From Mytilus edulis (taxonomy: Eukaryota; Mollusca; Bivalvia; Mytilida; Mytilidae), in contig NC_092346.1 in assembly GCF_963676685.1 (NCBI RefSeq), positions 92,927,917-92,991,916 of the forward strand: a stretch of 64,000 nt of DNA, given 5' to 3'. The notes under the pieces were generated by a model. That model ran no database searches. It saw nothing but the letters and a program-made list of their open reading frames with translations, and was not told the DNA's origin. The position numbers and the translations under genes were made by a program. This document shows positions 10,848-23,195 of this stretch, piece after piece. Position 1 is the stretch's first letter; each line of letters begins with the position of its first letter.

Positions 10848-13800
10848 GTAAGTTCAGTATTAGATCAACAGAACATGAATTTCAAAAATCAATTCACCTT
10901 TATTAAAATTTATTATTGATTAAAATAGTTCTAATAATTGGCAATCAGACCACTTCCAAGTGTTTTTATATCACAGGAGACAACGATCTCCCTGTCGATA
11001 AAGAAATTTAATTATGAATAAATTTTGTTATATTCACTTTAATTGAAATCAGAAAAAAATAGGAAATGTCAAAAATAAATAGTTATTTAAAAAAATGTGA
11101 AGACCGATTTGAAGAGAAAGTTATGGCAGTAGACAGAATTGCACGAACTCCAAGCAAAGTGAGACTTGATCAGATATCGGGGTATCCATCTTCTGTTACT
11201 CATTGATCTACTGTCATTCGAATTCAAAGGAATAAAAGCTTAAATTGTTGATATAGGGGTATTATGGGGAAAAGGAACATTGATAAAACATGTAGACCAG
11301 TTTTATTGTGTAGATGAAAAACTCGCAAAAATAGAAAAGAAATAAGAATTAAAAAAAATAGATGCCACAGAAACACCGCCATACATGTAGATCAGTTGAA
11401 TATAACAATAGTATATACAGAATAAAACTTGGTTTAGCTTAGGATACGAGCACTTTCCGAGTTTCTCACGATATATAATTTTAATAACTGAAAATAACTT
11501 GGCAACATACCATTAACGTTTTAAAATTGTTTTTCATGGAGAAAAGTTTGAGTACAAGTGAATGTCTGAGTCAATATAAAAAGTTCTTGCATTATAACAA
11601 TGGTACATCACCATCAGTATGGACTGACGCGTGTAGTCAAAGGGAAAATTTCAAGTTCGGTCTATCGATTCGAACGTAATGTAGCAGTGAACAGAACATT
11701 ACATGACTGCTTTTCAGTCAATAACAAAATATAAACAGTAATATCACAAAAATACTGAACTCAGAGGAAAATTCCAAATGGATAGTCCCTAATCAAAGGC
11801 AAAATCAAATGATAAAACACACCAAACGATACGAATGGACAACAACTATTATATTCCTTACAGGCATTTTCAAACTTTTTCAAATAATACCGTTTTCGTC
11901 AAAAAAACTTATTTTGCTGTTCTCATGACTTTTTATTGAGAAAAACTCTTTTAAACAGAACACACTAATTACCTAAAGACATTAAGAGAGAAACATAATT
12001 ATACTATCTTCAACAATACACAGGCGTCTATGCAAAGCTCTTAATAACCTCGGCTTATACATTTGTTTTGTAAAAAAAATGTATATTATTCACGAATAAT
12101 CAAAGTTTTGACACCAAAACCAAACAAAAGGAAAGACAAAAGAAAAAGTTTGTCGAATTCCCTGACTTGTCTGGGTCAAAGTTAAACAAACTGGGACAAG
12201 TGTATTTGACAACACAGGCTGGGGATATGTTATGTTATGACGTGATGATATAGGCATTGAGAAGGTGGATGATAATCATATATTGATATTGAATATTTTA
12301 ACGTACTTCATTTCCTCTGTTGTAGATCAAAACTTTTTTTTAGTTTCGAAACTAGGAATTTTGAATGGCCAGATTTAAATTATTGGTAAGACATTTACAT
12401 GGTGAATGTTTGAACTATATGTCACAGGAAAGTCACAGTTAAGTGAATTATTTCAGTAGTGTAATGAACTTAATTTATTTTTAAAATTACTGTCTGTATA
12501 AAAATTGAAACAAAAACCTCAAGTCACACAGAAAGAGGCCATTTAACGCAGTAAACATGTCAAATTAGGATTTCGATCTTAAAACTTATTTTTTTTTTTT
12601 ACAAAAAGTCATTTTATTCCAACTAAAACCTGCGATTTTATGTACTTAAGGTGAAATATTTTTCGTTGTTTTAAACGGCAATAGCAATTTTTTTGACTAT
12701 TTAACAGAATAAATACATAAAGGAAGATAGATATTTAAATAAATGTTTTTATAGCTATTCAAAACAAAATTACATTACATTACTATGATTTAGCATAACA
12801 GTGACTCTCCTAGATCAGTTTGTAAAATATTTTAGCATCTGAATAGTTTAAAAACGAATGACACCTTATTTGACAACGATTTTTTCTTCTTTTTTCCCCC
12901 AATGTTTACTGTAGTGAAACATTCAATATATATAAATTTGTTTTGAAAGTGTTGAAATATACGGAATGATTTGAAGCAGTGTTTTGGGTGTGTTTAATTT
13001 CAGTTACATAAAAGTACATTGAGTGGAATAGAAAAAAACGAAATTTCGAATCTGCAACGGTTTTGCAGATGATATGACAAGTAGTTTTATGTCAAAGCTG
13101 ACCGTATCATTGTCACAACATCATGCCTTACAAACAGTAATCTCCAAATTAACACTGGTTTTTAAAAAAAGAAAAGGAGATAGAAACTTAATCCATTGTT
13201 GCTGTAAAAAAGCATGATGCAACGATGAAATACTTCGAAAATTAAAACTGCATGTAATTAAATGTGTGCCTAGATGGTGATCAATTCAAGATTTAGATCT
13301 CAATCGAGATTTGTCTTATTTACTTAGTTAAAAGTCCATGTAAAGCCATTTAAGGAGTTTTGTTTTCTGACTAATTGTTACAATAAATAATATGATTTTC
13401 AACTTTTTTGTTACTGGTTTGATGTTACTTTTGTTAAACATGATGTGTACAAGGCTACTCCAATATAAAATATTAAACAGTGCCATTTGATTTTAGATAA
13501 CAATATATTTGATTGTATAAATACGACGATAAAATGAAAGAATGATATGGATACAATACCGTACGGTGACCAGTAGTTGTCTGTGTCATTTGGTCTCTTG
13601 TGAAGAGTTGTTTCATTGGCAGTCATACCACATCATATTTTTATATCAAACCAAACTAATACTGAATATTACTTAAAATAATACGTACTGGTTGCACAAT
13701 GCTGATTTAGGTAATACCATTGTATTGTTATACTTGCACATATTTGCATTATAATAATACTTACATGAGCGCTTCAACCAACAATATTCCCAAGTACTAA

Positions 13801-14262
13801 AAAAGTTAAAGAGCAAAAAAGACACAAACAAATCAAAATAGAAAAGGCAAATCCATCTTTCGTATAGATTTGCTTTGGTGAGTAGCAATTAAGTTATAGA
13901 ACTAACAACACAGTGTTGGCTAATTAAATAAAGGCAACAGTAGTATACCACTGTGACTGTTCAATATTCATAAATCGATAAATCGAAAACAAATCCGGGT
14001 CAACGGGGGAAACACATCAACTATAAGAGGAAAACAACATAACAAAAGAAACGCTGAACTGCAACAAAAACGAACGCCAACATATATAAAACCGTATGAT
14101 TTCGATGTCTGTGCGCAAAACACGTTTTTCTAGAATAAAGTTCAAAAGAAACACTCACGGCAAAAACTATAAAAAAAAACAAGAAGTTAACGAAAAGACA
14201 AAAAAAAAAGCAATAAAGAATAATGCAAATAGAGAATAAAAAACGTTGGATATATATTTTAG
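10848..14262 (+). other. Transporter intron 1 with dispersed repeat fragments
   Basis: Phase-1 intron of about 3.4 kb. It contains a fragment of the dispersed family also found near 46050 (about 11745-11880). A second repeat at about 13925-14220 begins near AAGGCAACAGTAGTATACC and is one I recall as common in mussel DNA. Nothing else is coding. Confidence 0.5.
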
Positions 14263-14406
14263 GACCATTTGTATCATCTGTTTCAAGTTCAATCAGCGCC
14301 AGACGGATAGTAATAGTAGGTGGATGTCTTCAGTTTGTTGGATACCTCCTAAGTGCTTTTGTTAGTTCAGTTAACCTTCTCTATGTAACTCTGGGAATTG
14401 TAGTAG
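14263..14406 (+). CDS. Monocarboxylate transporter-like protein, exon (helices 2-4)
   Basis: Acceptor TATATTTTAG ends at 14262 and donor G|GTAAGTCA lies at 14406/14407. It is 144 bases, phase 1 at both ends, and continues the previous exon as ...FLMG-PFVSSVSSS. It encodes the helix 2-3 loop with ISARR, helix 3 (IVIVGGCLQFVGYLLSAF) and the start of helix 4 (LLYVTLGIVVG). This matches the usual layout of the SLC16 N-terminal half. No disruption is seen. Confidence 0.8.
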
Positions 14407-15197
14407 GTAAGTCATTTTTTCCCAAAAAATACTTTGTTACAGTCTCAACTCTTTAAAACATTTGATATAGAACACAATATAAATTAGATAGTGACATATC
14501 AATTGATAAAATAGCCGCCCTCAGAAGAGTTATGAGAAACTGTAAAACACATTTAAAACATTTATATTTACAGAATAATATGTTTTAGCATAAAACACCA
14601 TAATATCAAAAAGGAATTCTTTTGTAATCAGGATAAACCCATTGAAAATTTATACAGTTATCACGAGAAGTAAATACACTTTCTCTGAAACAGTACTTTA
14701 TGGTAGATTTTGGCTGTGAAATAGCAAACTTTGTCGTCATGAAACATAGATAAAAAGCTCCTCATTACACAAATTGCTAAGACTTATCAGTAAGTTTCAA
14801 TTCTAATTAGGGAACCACCTGTCATATTAAAAGTTTTAAAGTTGATTTACTCCAAAAAGTACATTTAATTTTTTTTTTGAGTGAAGGGGGTTCATCCCGC
14901 GATTATGGCTACGGATTTTTTTTTTTCTTCTTTTTCATTATTTGCCAATTGAGTTTCACGTTTTTTAATTTTTTTATTGCCAATGTGAACCTTTTACTAT
15001 TTTTTATTTTTTTATCTGAGCATATTTAGCACCAACTGAATTCAACTGAATATAAGAAAGTGAATATGAGAGAAGTAAATAAGTAATGTTTTCTTACAAC
15101 TGTTTGGCTCACCTCACTTAGACTTAAGTTTGTTCGTGAATGCAAATTATAACATAAACATTGTTCTGTTAATAAAATGATAATTCTGTTTCCCTAG

Positions 15198-15443
15198 GTA
15201 TTGGTAATGGTTTAACAATTACATGTTCACTGCTGATACTGAATGAGTTCTTTGACACCAAATTACCTTTAGCCACTGGTATTGTTATATCTGGAGGTGG
15301 AATTGGAAATATTATATTTTCACCTCTAATTGACCTCTGTCTCAAGAACTACGGGTACCAAGGAACTCTTATGATATCCGCTGCCATTGCATTACATGTA
15401 CAGATAACAGCAGTAACGTTTTCTCAAAAGCGACCAGAACAAG
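15198..15443 (+). CDS. Monocarboxylate transporter-like protein, exon (helices 4-6)
   Basis: Acceptor TTTCCCTAG ends at 15197 and donor CAAG|GTTTGT follows 15443. It is 246 bases, phase 1 at both ends. The translation includes GIGNGLTITCSLLILNEFF, then KLPLATGIVISGGGIGNII and FSPLIDLCLKNYGYQGTLM. The G-rich helix 5 (SGGGIGNIIFSPL) and the YGYQGTLMI start of helix 6 are typical of monocarboxylate transporters. The exon ends FSQKRPEQ, entering the large central cytoplasmic loop. Confidence 0.8.
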
Positions 15444-15986
15444 GTTTGTTAACAATAATCAAAACACACATGATTAATAAATAAAAATAATTTGGAGTTG
15501 AAATACAGACAGTGAATGCATCCCATCTCAGTTTCTTAGATGTAATACATCTAGCTTCCAACTCCTTACAAACTCAAGATATTTAGACAGTAATCAAAGC
15601 AAGGTAATATGATTAAGAATGGAAATGGGGAATGTGTCAAAGCCGGAGACAACTGCCTGAACAAAGATCAGAAAACATGAATCTCTCAACTCTTTACAGC
15701 ATTTTATTTTTATTATCTGAGTTTTAAGGAAATAAGTAGGAGATTACAGTGTAGTGCATGAAAATGTGCATGTTTACGTCATATAAAAGGCCAAAGAACA
15801 AATCAGCCAAACAAAATTCAATACCCTAAATATTTCCGCTGTAATCTTGTTGGCGCGGACCTGATGCCAGTAACTAACTAGTTATCAAAACGAACGTTAC
15901 AGAAAGTGTTTTTCAAATAAATAGACCTGTATAGAGTTGTCAATACAAAACACATTTTAAGACATATATTTCTCTTTTTGCAACAG

Positions 15987-16364
15987 GTCAAGTATTAAGC
16001 TTGAGAAAACAAATATCAGAAATGATGGATATTGACCTTCTCAAGACTCCAGCGTTTACTTGTAGTATTATTTCAAACATTTTGTCGTCAATGGGGTTTT
16101 ATATACCGTTTGCATTTCTTCCAAACTCTGCGGCTCATTATGGAATTGACGGTATTAGTATTCCATGGCTTATATCAATAATTGGTTGTTCATCCTCATT
16201 CGGCAGACCGTTCTTTGGCTGGATGGCTGTAACGTTCTATAGACAAAAGATTGTGTTGTATTCATTCATGCTAACTGTCTGTGGTTTATCTATTTTGATG
16301 ATGCAGATTTGGAGAAAGTTTTATTTGCTTGCTATTGCATGTGCCTTATTTGGAATGACTTCAG
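15987..16364 (+). CDS. Monocarboxylate transporter-like protein, exon (central loop, helices 7-10)
   Basis: Acceptor TTTTTGCAACAG ends at 15986 and donor TCAG|GTAATT follows 16364. It is 378 bases, phase 1 at both ends. It begins in a short central loop (QVLSLRKQISEMMDIDLLKT). It then encodes PAFTCSIISNILSSMGFYIP (helix 7), IPWLISIIGCSSSFGRPFFG (helix 8, with the family's G-R-P-FFGW pattern), YSFMLTVCGLSILMM and FYLLAIACALFGMTSG. The central loop is shorter than in many vertebrate SLC16 proteins. Confidence 0.8.
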
Positions 16365-16575
16365 GTAATTATGTTGTAATACATTTAGAGTATTATGTTA
16401 ATGTATTACGTTAAGGTTATACAATGTGTTGTATTTATAAGTAAGAATTCCTTAAAAGTGTTTGCTCTAAATTATTTTGACTTGCAATTTATTAAACTTT
16501 GATAAACATGCCGTTATACTTAACTTTTATTCTTTTTCGTTAGACAAATAAAATAATGCTATAATATACAAAGCC

Positions 16576-18958
16576 TTTTTAGCTCACCTGGCCTAAAAGG
16601 CCATGTGAGCTTTTCTCATCACTTGGCGTCCGTCGTCGTCGTCGTCGTCGTCGTTAACAATTTTTCAAACATCTTCTCCTCTGAAACTACTGAATGGATT
16701 TGAATGAAACTTAACATGATTGTTCCTTAGTATATCCTGCACAAAATGTGCGCTTCGATTTTTGATCCGTCAAAAAACATGGCCGCCGTTACTTAAAATA
16801 GAACATAGGGGTCAAATGCAGTTTTTGGCTTATATCTCAAAAACGAAAGCATTTAGAGCAAATCTGACATGGAGTAAAAATGTTCATTGGGTCAAGATCT
16901 ATCAGCCCTGAAATGTTCAGATGAATCAAACAAACCATTGTTGGGTTGCTGCCACTTAATTGGTAATTTTAAGGAAATTTTGCAGTTTTTGGTCATTATC
17001 TTGAATATTATTATAGATAAAGATAAACTGTAAACAGCAAAAAAGATCAGCAAAGTAAGATCTACAAATAAGTTAATATGACCAAAATTGTCAATTGACC
17101 CCTTAAGGGGTTATTGTCCTTTAATGACAATTTTTCACAATTTGTTCATCATATTTGCTAACTTTAAAAAATCTTCTCCTCTGAAACTACTGAATGGATT
17201 TGGTTAAAACTTAGCATGGTTGTTCCTTAGATTATCCTGCACAAAGTGTGTGCTTTGACTTTTGATCCGTCAAAAAACATGGCCGCCGTTACTTAAAATA
17301 GAACATAGGGGTCAAATGCAGTTTTTGGCTTATATCTCAAAAACGAAAGCATTAAGAGCAAATCTGACAGGAGTAAAAATGTTCATTAGGTCAATATCTA
17401 TCAGCCCTGAAATTTTCAGATGAATCAAACATCCAATTGTTGGGTTGCTGCCACTTAATTGGTAATTTTAAGGAAATTTTGCAGTTTTTGGTCATTATCT
17501 TGAATATTATTATAGATAAAGATAAACTGTAAACAGCAAAAAAGATCAGCAAAGTAAGATCTACAAATAAGTTAATATGACCAAAATTGTCAATTGACCC
17601 CTTAAGGGGTTATTGTCCTTTAATGACAATTTTTCACAATTTGTTCATCATATTTGCTAACTTTAAAAAATCTTCTCCTCTGAAACTACTGAATGGATTT
17701 GGTTAAAACTTAGCATGGTTGTTCCTTAGATTATCCTGCACAAAGTGTGTGCTTTGACTTTTGATCCGTCAAAAAACATGGCCGCCGTTACTTAAAATAG
17801 AACATAGGGGTCAAATGCAGTTTTTGGCTTATATCTCAAAAACGAAAGCATTAAGAGCAAATCTGACATGGAGTAAAAATGTTCATTAGGTCAATATCTA
17901 TCAGCCCTGAAATTTTCAGATGAATCAAACATCCAATTGTTGGGTTGCTGCCACTTAATTGGTAATTTTAAGGAAATTTTGCAGTTTTTGGTCATTATCT
18001 TGAATATTATTATAGATAAAGATAAACTGTAAACAGCAAAAAAGATCAGCAAAGTAAGATCTACAAATAAGTCAATATGACCAAAATTGTCAATTGACCC
18101 CTTAAGGGGTTATTGTCCTTTAATGACAATTTTTCACAATTTGTTCATCATATTTGCTAACTTTAAAAAATCTTCTCCTCTGAAACTACTGAATGGATTT
18201 GGTTAAAACTTAGCATGGTTGTTCCTTAGATTATCCTGCACAAAGTGTGTGCTTTGATTTTTGATCCGTCAAAAAACATGGCCGCCGTTACTTAAAATAG
18301 AACATAGGGGTCAAATGCAGTTTTTGGCTTATATCTCAAAAACGAAAGCATTAAGAGCAAATCTGACATGGAGTAAAAATGTTCATTAGGTCAATATCTA
18401 TCAGCCCTGAAATTTTCAGATGAATCAAACATCCAATTGTTGGGTTGCTGCCACTTAATTGGTAATTTTAAGGAAATTTTGCAGTTTTTGGTCATTATCT
18501 TGAATATTATTATAGATAAAGATAAACTGTAAACAGCAAATATGATCAGCAAAGTAAGATCTACAAATAAGTCAATTTGACCAAAATTGTCAATTGACCT
18601 CTTTAGGAGTTATTGCCCTTTAAAGACTTTTTTCACAATTTGTTCATCATGTTGACTTACTTTAAAAAATCTTCTCTTATGAAACTGCTGTATCAATTTC
18701 AGCCAAACTTAGGCTAAATGAGTTTCAGAGTTTCAGAGTATCTAGTATAAATTTTATATTTCATTTCCTTGTATGTCAAGAAACATAGCTCCTATGGCTA
18801 AAATAGAACATAGGAGAAAATGATTTTTTTTGCTTTTGAAGAAAATAGGACGATTCAAAGAACATTTAAATAAATTGAAAAGCCAAAATAATCATTGATG
18901 AGAGATTAAACCAAAAAAATTCAGGTGAGCGATTCAGGCTCTTGAGAGCCTCTTGTTT
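16576..18958 (+). mobile_element. Inverted-repeat-ended element with four 500-bp tandem core units
   Basis: Located in transporter intron 4. The left end carries AGCTCACCTGGCC and a short GTC repeat (16630-16655). The right end carries CAGGTGAGC and CTCTTGAGAGCC, so the ends are inverted repeats around AGCTCACCTG/CAGGTGAGC. The core is four near-identical units with a period of about 500 bases (the TTGATCCGTC motif recurs at about 16762, 17262, 17761 and 18261), followed by a diverged partial unit to about 18860. No transposase ORF is visible. The end sequences recall a repeat common in bivalve genomes. Non-autonomous; class uncertain. Confidence 0.7.
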
Positions 18959-19579
18959 ACAACTAGTTTGTGCATTTTTTGTAGTGTCTTGTTGAGTCTT
19001 TTTGATGTATCATACTTCATTTGAAAGCAAAATTAATACTTTAGATTTAAAGATGTCATAATTTAATGGAAAATAAGATGTCAATTGATATCTTTAGTTA
19101 GTACAATTTCATCTAATAAGCTCGCACTGCGAGCCTTTAGTGAATTTATTATTATTATTGAAATTAAATAACGAGAGTTATAATCAAGCGATATTTAAAT
19201 CCAATAGTTGCTCAATGATTTTCCCTTATCAACATTATGAACATATAGCAATTTCATATTACATGGTGCAAATGATACTGGATGTTAAGCAACCAACAAT
19301 CAATCATTTTTTTTTAGAAAGTCACTTCATTTAAGGTAAATATCATGATTATAGATGGTTTGATTTATCAAACACAAATTTAAGTTTTATGTTTCTAATT
19401 TCATGGATTCATATCGAGCTGTCAACAAATTTCTAAGTAAGTAATGATAATCAACCCCACGGCCCACTAAAATACTTCACAAAGATCGACAGACAAGTTA
19501 AACATATGTCTCTCGAAGACAAACTTCAAAATATAACTTTAACTATATACTATGATGAACTTATTGTTTTCTTCTTTAG

Positions 19580-19705
19580 GAGGTACTGTGTGTTTGTCAA
19601 CAAGTATATTACCTGATATAGTACTATCCCAATCACTTTGTAACAGTGTTGGTATTACACTACTTTGTCAAGGTCTCGGGAGTATCATTGGCACACCTGT
19701 TGCAG
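19580..19705 (+). CDS. Monocarboxylate transporter-like protein, exon (helices 10-11)
   Basis: Acceptor TTTCTTCTTTAG ends at 19579 and donor GCAG|GTATGG follows 19705. It is 126 bases, phase 1 at both ends. It encodes GGTVCLSTSILPDIVLSQSL, then CNSVGITLLCQGLGSIIGTP and VA. The GLGSIIGTPVAG segment corresponds to the conserved G-x-P-x-AG that opens helix 11 in this family, and it continues directly into GGLIE... of the terminal exon. Confidence 0.8.
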
Positions 19706-20350
19706 GTATGGTCATTAATAAGTATAAATGTGACATTTTCTTCTTACGGATCTTTGAATTTATTTGTCAAAACATTGTATCCATTTGAAAATATGGAACA
19801 CCATAATCAATAATTTTTAATGAAAGTCTAATCGTTAGCTAATCGTAATTACGTGGCACTTACGTAAAGTGTATATTCCTTACTCTTGAAGATCCAGTGT
19901 TACATGGAAATATGTCTTTGTACATTTTTCATAAATCAGATATTTAAACTCTTTAGACAGTTTTACACATGCAAATTCTGCTTAGATAGTTTCAATCAAA
20001 TGTTGGAGAAGTTCGAGAAATAAGGATCTAACTGAAATATCTTCATAAAACATTCACTCTCTAAAATGACGAAATGAAATTTTAGATCAAAGAAAACAAA
20101 AGATACTTCATTAAGATTGATCACGTTTAACGCGGGAAATTTAAATATGAAGATATTTGAATACCTGTAACATTTCGAGAGAACAATTGAAAAAAATATA
20201 TTTTAGAAAATAAAGGCAATTTACAGACTGTGTGTTTTTTTCAGAAAGGCCTGTTGAGGTCTCGTGAAAAGTTATACAAGTACAGTTTAAAAATATGTAG
20301 ATAAAATTTGATTAGTATAACGATGACTTTGTTAACGACATTTATGTTTT

Positions 20351-22294
20351 GCTTTTTGCAGGAGGGCTGATAGAAATTGTTAGGAATGATGGTATAATTT
20401 ACATGTATGGCGGTATAACGTTCCTTTTGCTTTTTGCAGGAGGGCTGATAGAAATTGTTAGGAATGATGGTATAATTTACATGTATGACGGTTTAACGTT
20501 CCTTTTGCTTTTTGCAGGAGGGCTGATAGAAATTGTTAGGAATGATGGTATAATTTACATGTATGGCGGTATAACGTTCCTTTTCCTTTTTATGGAGGGC
20601 TGATAGAAATTGTTAGGAATGATGTTATAATTTACATGTATGGCGGTATAACGTTCCTTTTGCTTTTTGCAGGAGGGCTGATAGAAATGGTTAGGAATGA
20701 TGATATAATTTACATGTATGGCGGTATAACGTTCCTTTTGCTTTTTGCAGGAGGGCTGATAGAAATTGTTAGGAATGATGGTATAATTTACATGTATGGC
20801 GGTATAACGTTCCTTTTGCTTTTTGCAGGAGGGCTGATAGAAATTGTTAGGAATGATGGTATAATTTACATGTATGGCGGTATAACGTTCCTTTTGCTTT
20901 TTGCAGGAGGGCTGATAGAAATTGTAAGAATGATGGTATAATTTACATGTATGGCGGTATAACGTTCCTTTTGCTTTTTGCAGGAGGGCTGATAGAAATT
21001 GTTATGAATGATGGTATAATTTACATGTATGGCGGTATAACGTTCCTTTTGCTTTTTGCAGGAGGGCTGATAGAAATGGTTAGGAATGATGGTATAATTT
21101 ACATGTATGGCGGTATAACGTTCCTTTTGCTTTTTGCAGGAGGGCTTATAGAAATTGTTAGGAATGATGGTATAATTAACATGTATGGCGGTATAACGTT
21201 CCTTTTGCTTTTTGCAGGAGGGCTGATAGAAATTGTTAGGAATGATGGTATAATTTACATGTATGGCGGTATAACGTTCCTTTTGCTTTTTGCAGGAGGG
21301 CTGATAGAAATTGTTAGGAATGATGGTATAATTTACATGTATGACGGTATAACGTTCCTTTTGCTTTTTGCAGGAGGGCTGATAGAAATTGTTAGGAATG
21401 ATGGTATAATTTACATGTATGGCGGTATAACGTTCCTTTTCCTTTTTATGGAGGGCTGATAGAAATTGTTAGGAATGATGTTATAATTTACATGTATGGC
21501 GGTATAACGTTCCTTTTGCTTTTTGCAGGAGGGCTGATAGAAATGGTTAGGAATGATGATATAATTTACATGTATGGCGGTATAACGTTCCTTTTGCTTT
21601 TTGCAGGAGGGCTGATAGAAATTGTTAGGAATGATGGTATAATTTACATGTATGGCGGTATAACGTTCCTTTTGCTTTTTGCAGGAGGGCTGATAGAAAT
21701 TGTTAGGAATGATGGTATAATTTACATGTATGGCGGTATAACGTTCCTTCTGCTTTTTGCAGGAGGGCTGATAGAAATTGTTATGAATGATGGTATAATT
21801 TACATGTATGGCGGTATAACGTTCCTTTTGCTTTTTGCAGGAGGGCTGATAGAAATGGTTAGGAATGATGGTATAATTTACATGTATGGCGGTATAACGT
21901 TCCTTTTGCTTTTTGCAGGAGGGCTGATAGAAATTGTTAGGAATGATGGTATAATTTACATGTATGGCGGTATAACGTTCCTTTTGCTTTTTGCAGGAGG
22001 GCTGATAGAAATTGTTAGGAATGATGGTATAATTTACATGTATGGCGGTATAACGTTCCTTTTGCTTTTTGCAGGAGGGCCGATAGAAATGGTTAGGAAT
22101 GATGGTATAATTTACATGTATGGCGGTATAACGTTCCTTTTGCTTTTTGCAGGAGGGCTGATAGAAATGGTTAGGAACGATGGTATAATTCATATGTATG
22201 GCGGTATAACGTTCCTTTTGCTTTTTGCAGGAGGGCTGATAGAAATGGTTAGGATTGATGGTATAATTTACATGTATGGCGGTATAACGTTCCT
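20351..22294 (+). repeat. 78-bp minisatellite, 25 units, spanning the last transporter splice acceptor
   Basis: There are 25 tandem units of 78 bases (26 codons), phased on GGAGGGCTGAT from 20361 to 22230. Each unit reads GGLIEIVRNDGIIYMYGGIT-FLLLFA and, apart from two, contains the intron end CTTTTTGCAG immediately before the exon start. Two units (near 20591 and 21447) read TTTTTATGG instead, and one near 20931 reads ATTGTAAGAA; each is one base short. The array therefore amplified an intron-exon junction. Ten consecutive acceptors (exon starts every 78 bases from 21529 to 22231) are in frame with the terminal exon. Blocks of variant units recur 856 bases apart, showing higher-order duplication. 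Confidence 0.9.
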
Positions 22295-22466
22295 CTGTGC
22301 TGCTATGGCCATGATTCCAGTAATTTATATAACTACCTCAGAAAAACATAGACAAAGATTTCATCAAAAAGTTCTGGTTACTATCGAATCTAGTTTACCA
22401 GATATCATTATTAACGTTGATAGACGACATTCAAAAACTAACACAGAATGGGTTGTAAATGTTTGA
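22231..22466 (+). CDS. Monocarboxylate transporter-like protein, terminal exon (helices 11-12 and C-terminus)
   Basis: The minimal terminal exon begins after the last CTTTTTGCAG (22230) and ends at the TGA at 22464-22466. It adds GGLIEMVRIDGIIYMYGGIT, then FLCAAMAMIPVIYITTSEKH and a hydrophilic tail ending TEWVVNV. It fits the family's last helices and a short cytoplasmic C-terminus. Joined with the exons above it gives about 447 residues, near the normal length, without any minisatellite insertion. Use of an earlier in-frame acceptor would add up to nine extra 26-residue segments. A downstream AATAAA lies at 22702-22707. Confidence 0.7.
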
Positions 22467-22701
22467 ATATGCAAAAATTACAAAAAAAAGATCTGATTTT
22501 CATGTTCAAAATATTTTCTTAATTTGCTTGCATATTAATACATGTAATATGACAACAGACTAATCAACCCGAAAACCGTCGTTATGATGAAGCTGGTAAG
22601 TCCTGAACTCTATACAAATCATATTGATAGCTTAATTCAGATGTTGTTGTTAGTTCTATAACAGCAAGTTAATTTATTTTTTTAGCTTTTATATTTTGTA
22701 A

Positions 22702-22707
22702 AATAAA
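22702..22707 (+). terminator. Candidate polyadenylation signal of the transporter gene
   Basis: AATAAA about 236 bases after the stop codon, in a T/A-rich 3' region and just before the segmental duplication begins. Confidence 0.45.
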
Positions 22708-23195
22708 AAAGTTTTTAATTAACAATTCTGTGTCATTTCTAACCATTGTCTCTCCTATATATGATTAATTCTAGCATATAAGATAACAATCATCCTACAT
22801 TCTCAATATTTTGACTGATTTGTTTAATTTTCTACCCAGTTCCGTGTTTCGTCTACAAAGGGCTGATTAGTGACGTTCGTATCAAAAATGTTAAAACGGC
22901 TCAACAAAGAACGTAACTGAAGGACCCAAAACTACCGAAAGGATATACCAAAATACATCTAAGTACTCAAAAAAGACATATTCACCAATGTAATAGTTTT
23001 CAGGAAATTAAAATTGGTTCCTTACAAAAAGAGGCAAGATATACCAAAGTAATTTTAAAATTCAAGTAAGTCAATGGCCAACTTACAACGTCATGGTAAA
23101 AAAAATGACAAAAAGACAATCAAATGTATACAAACACACGATAGAAAAGAAAAATCTGAGCAAGACGAATCACACTTAATCCCGGGGTTAGCTTA

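Noticed and set aside
20349..20941. Separate small multi-repeat ORFs in the first part of the minisatellite
   Set aside because: They are cut by one-base unit deletions and run into stops, so they are repeat translations, not independent genes.
21411..22193. 260-codon minus-strand open frame across the minisatellite
   Set aside because: It is the antisense of the 78-bp repeat. Because the unit is a multiple of three, any open frame in one unit stays open; there is no independent evidence for a gene.
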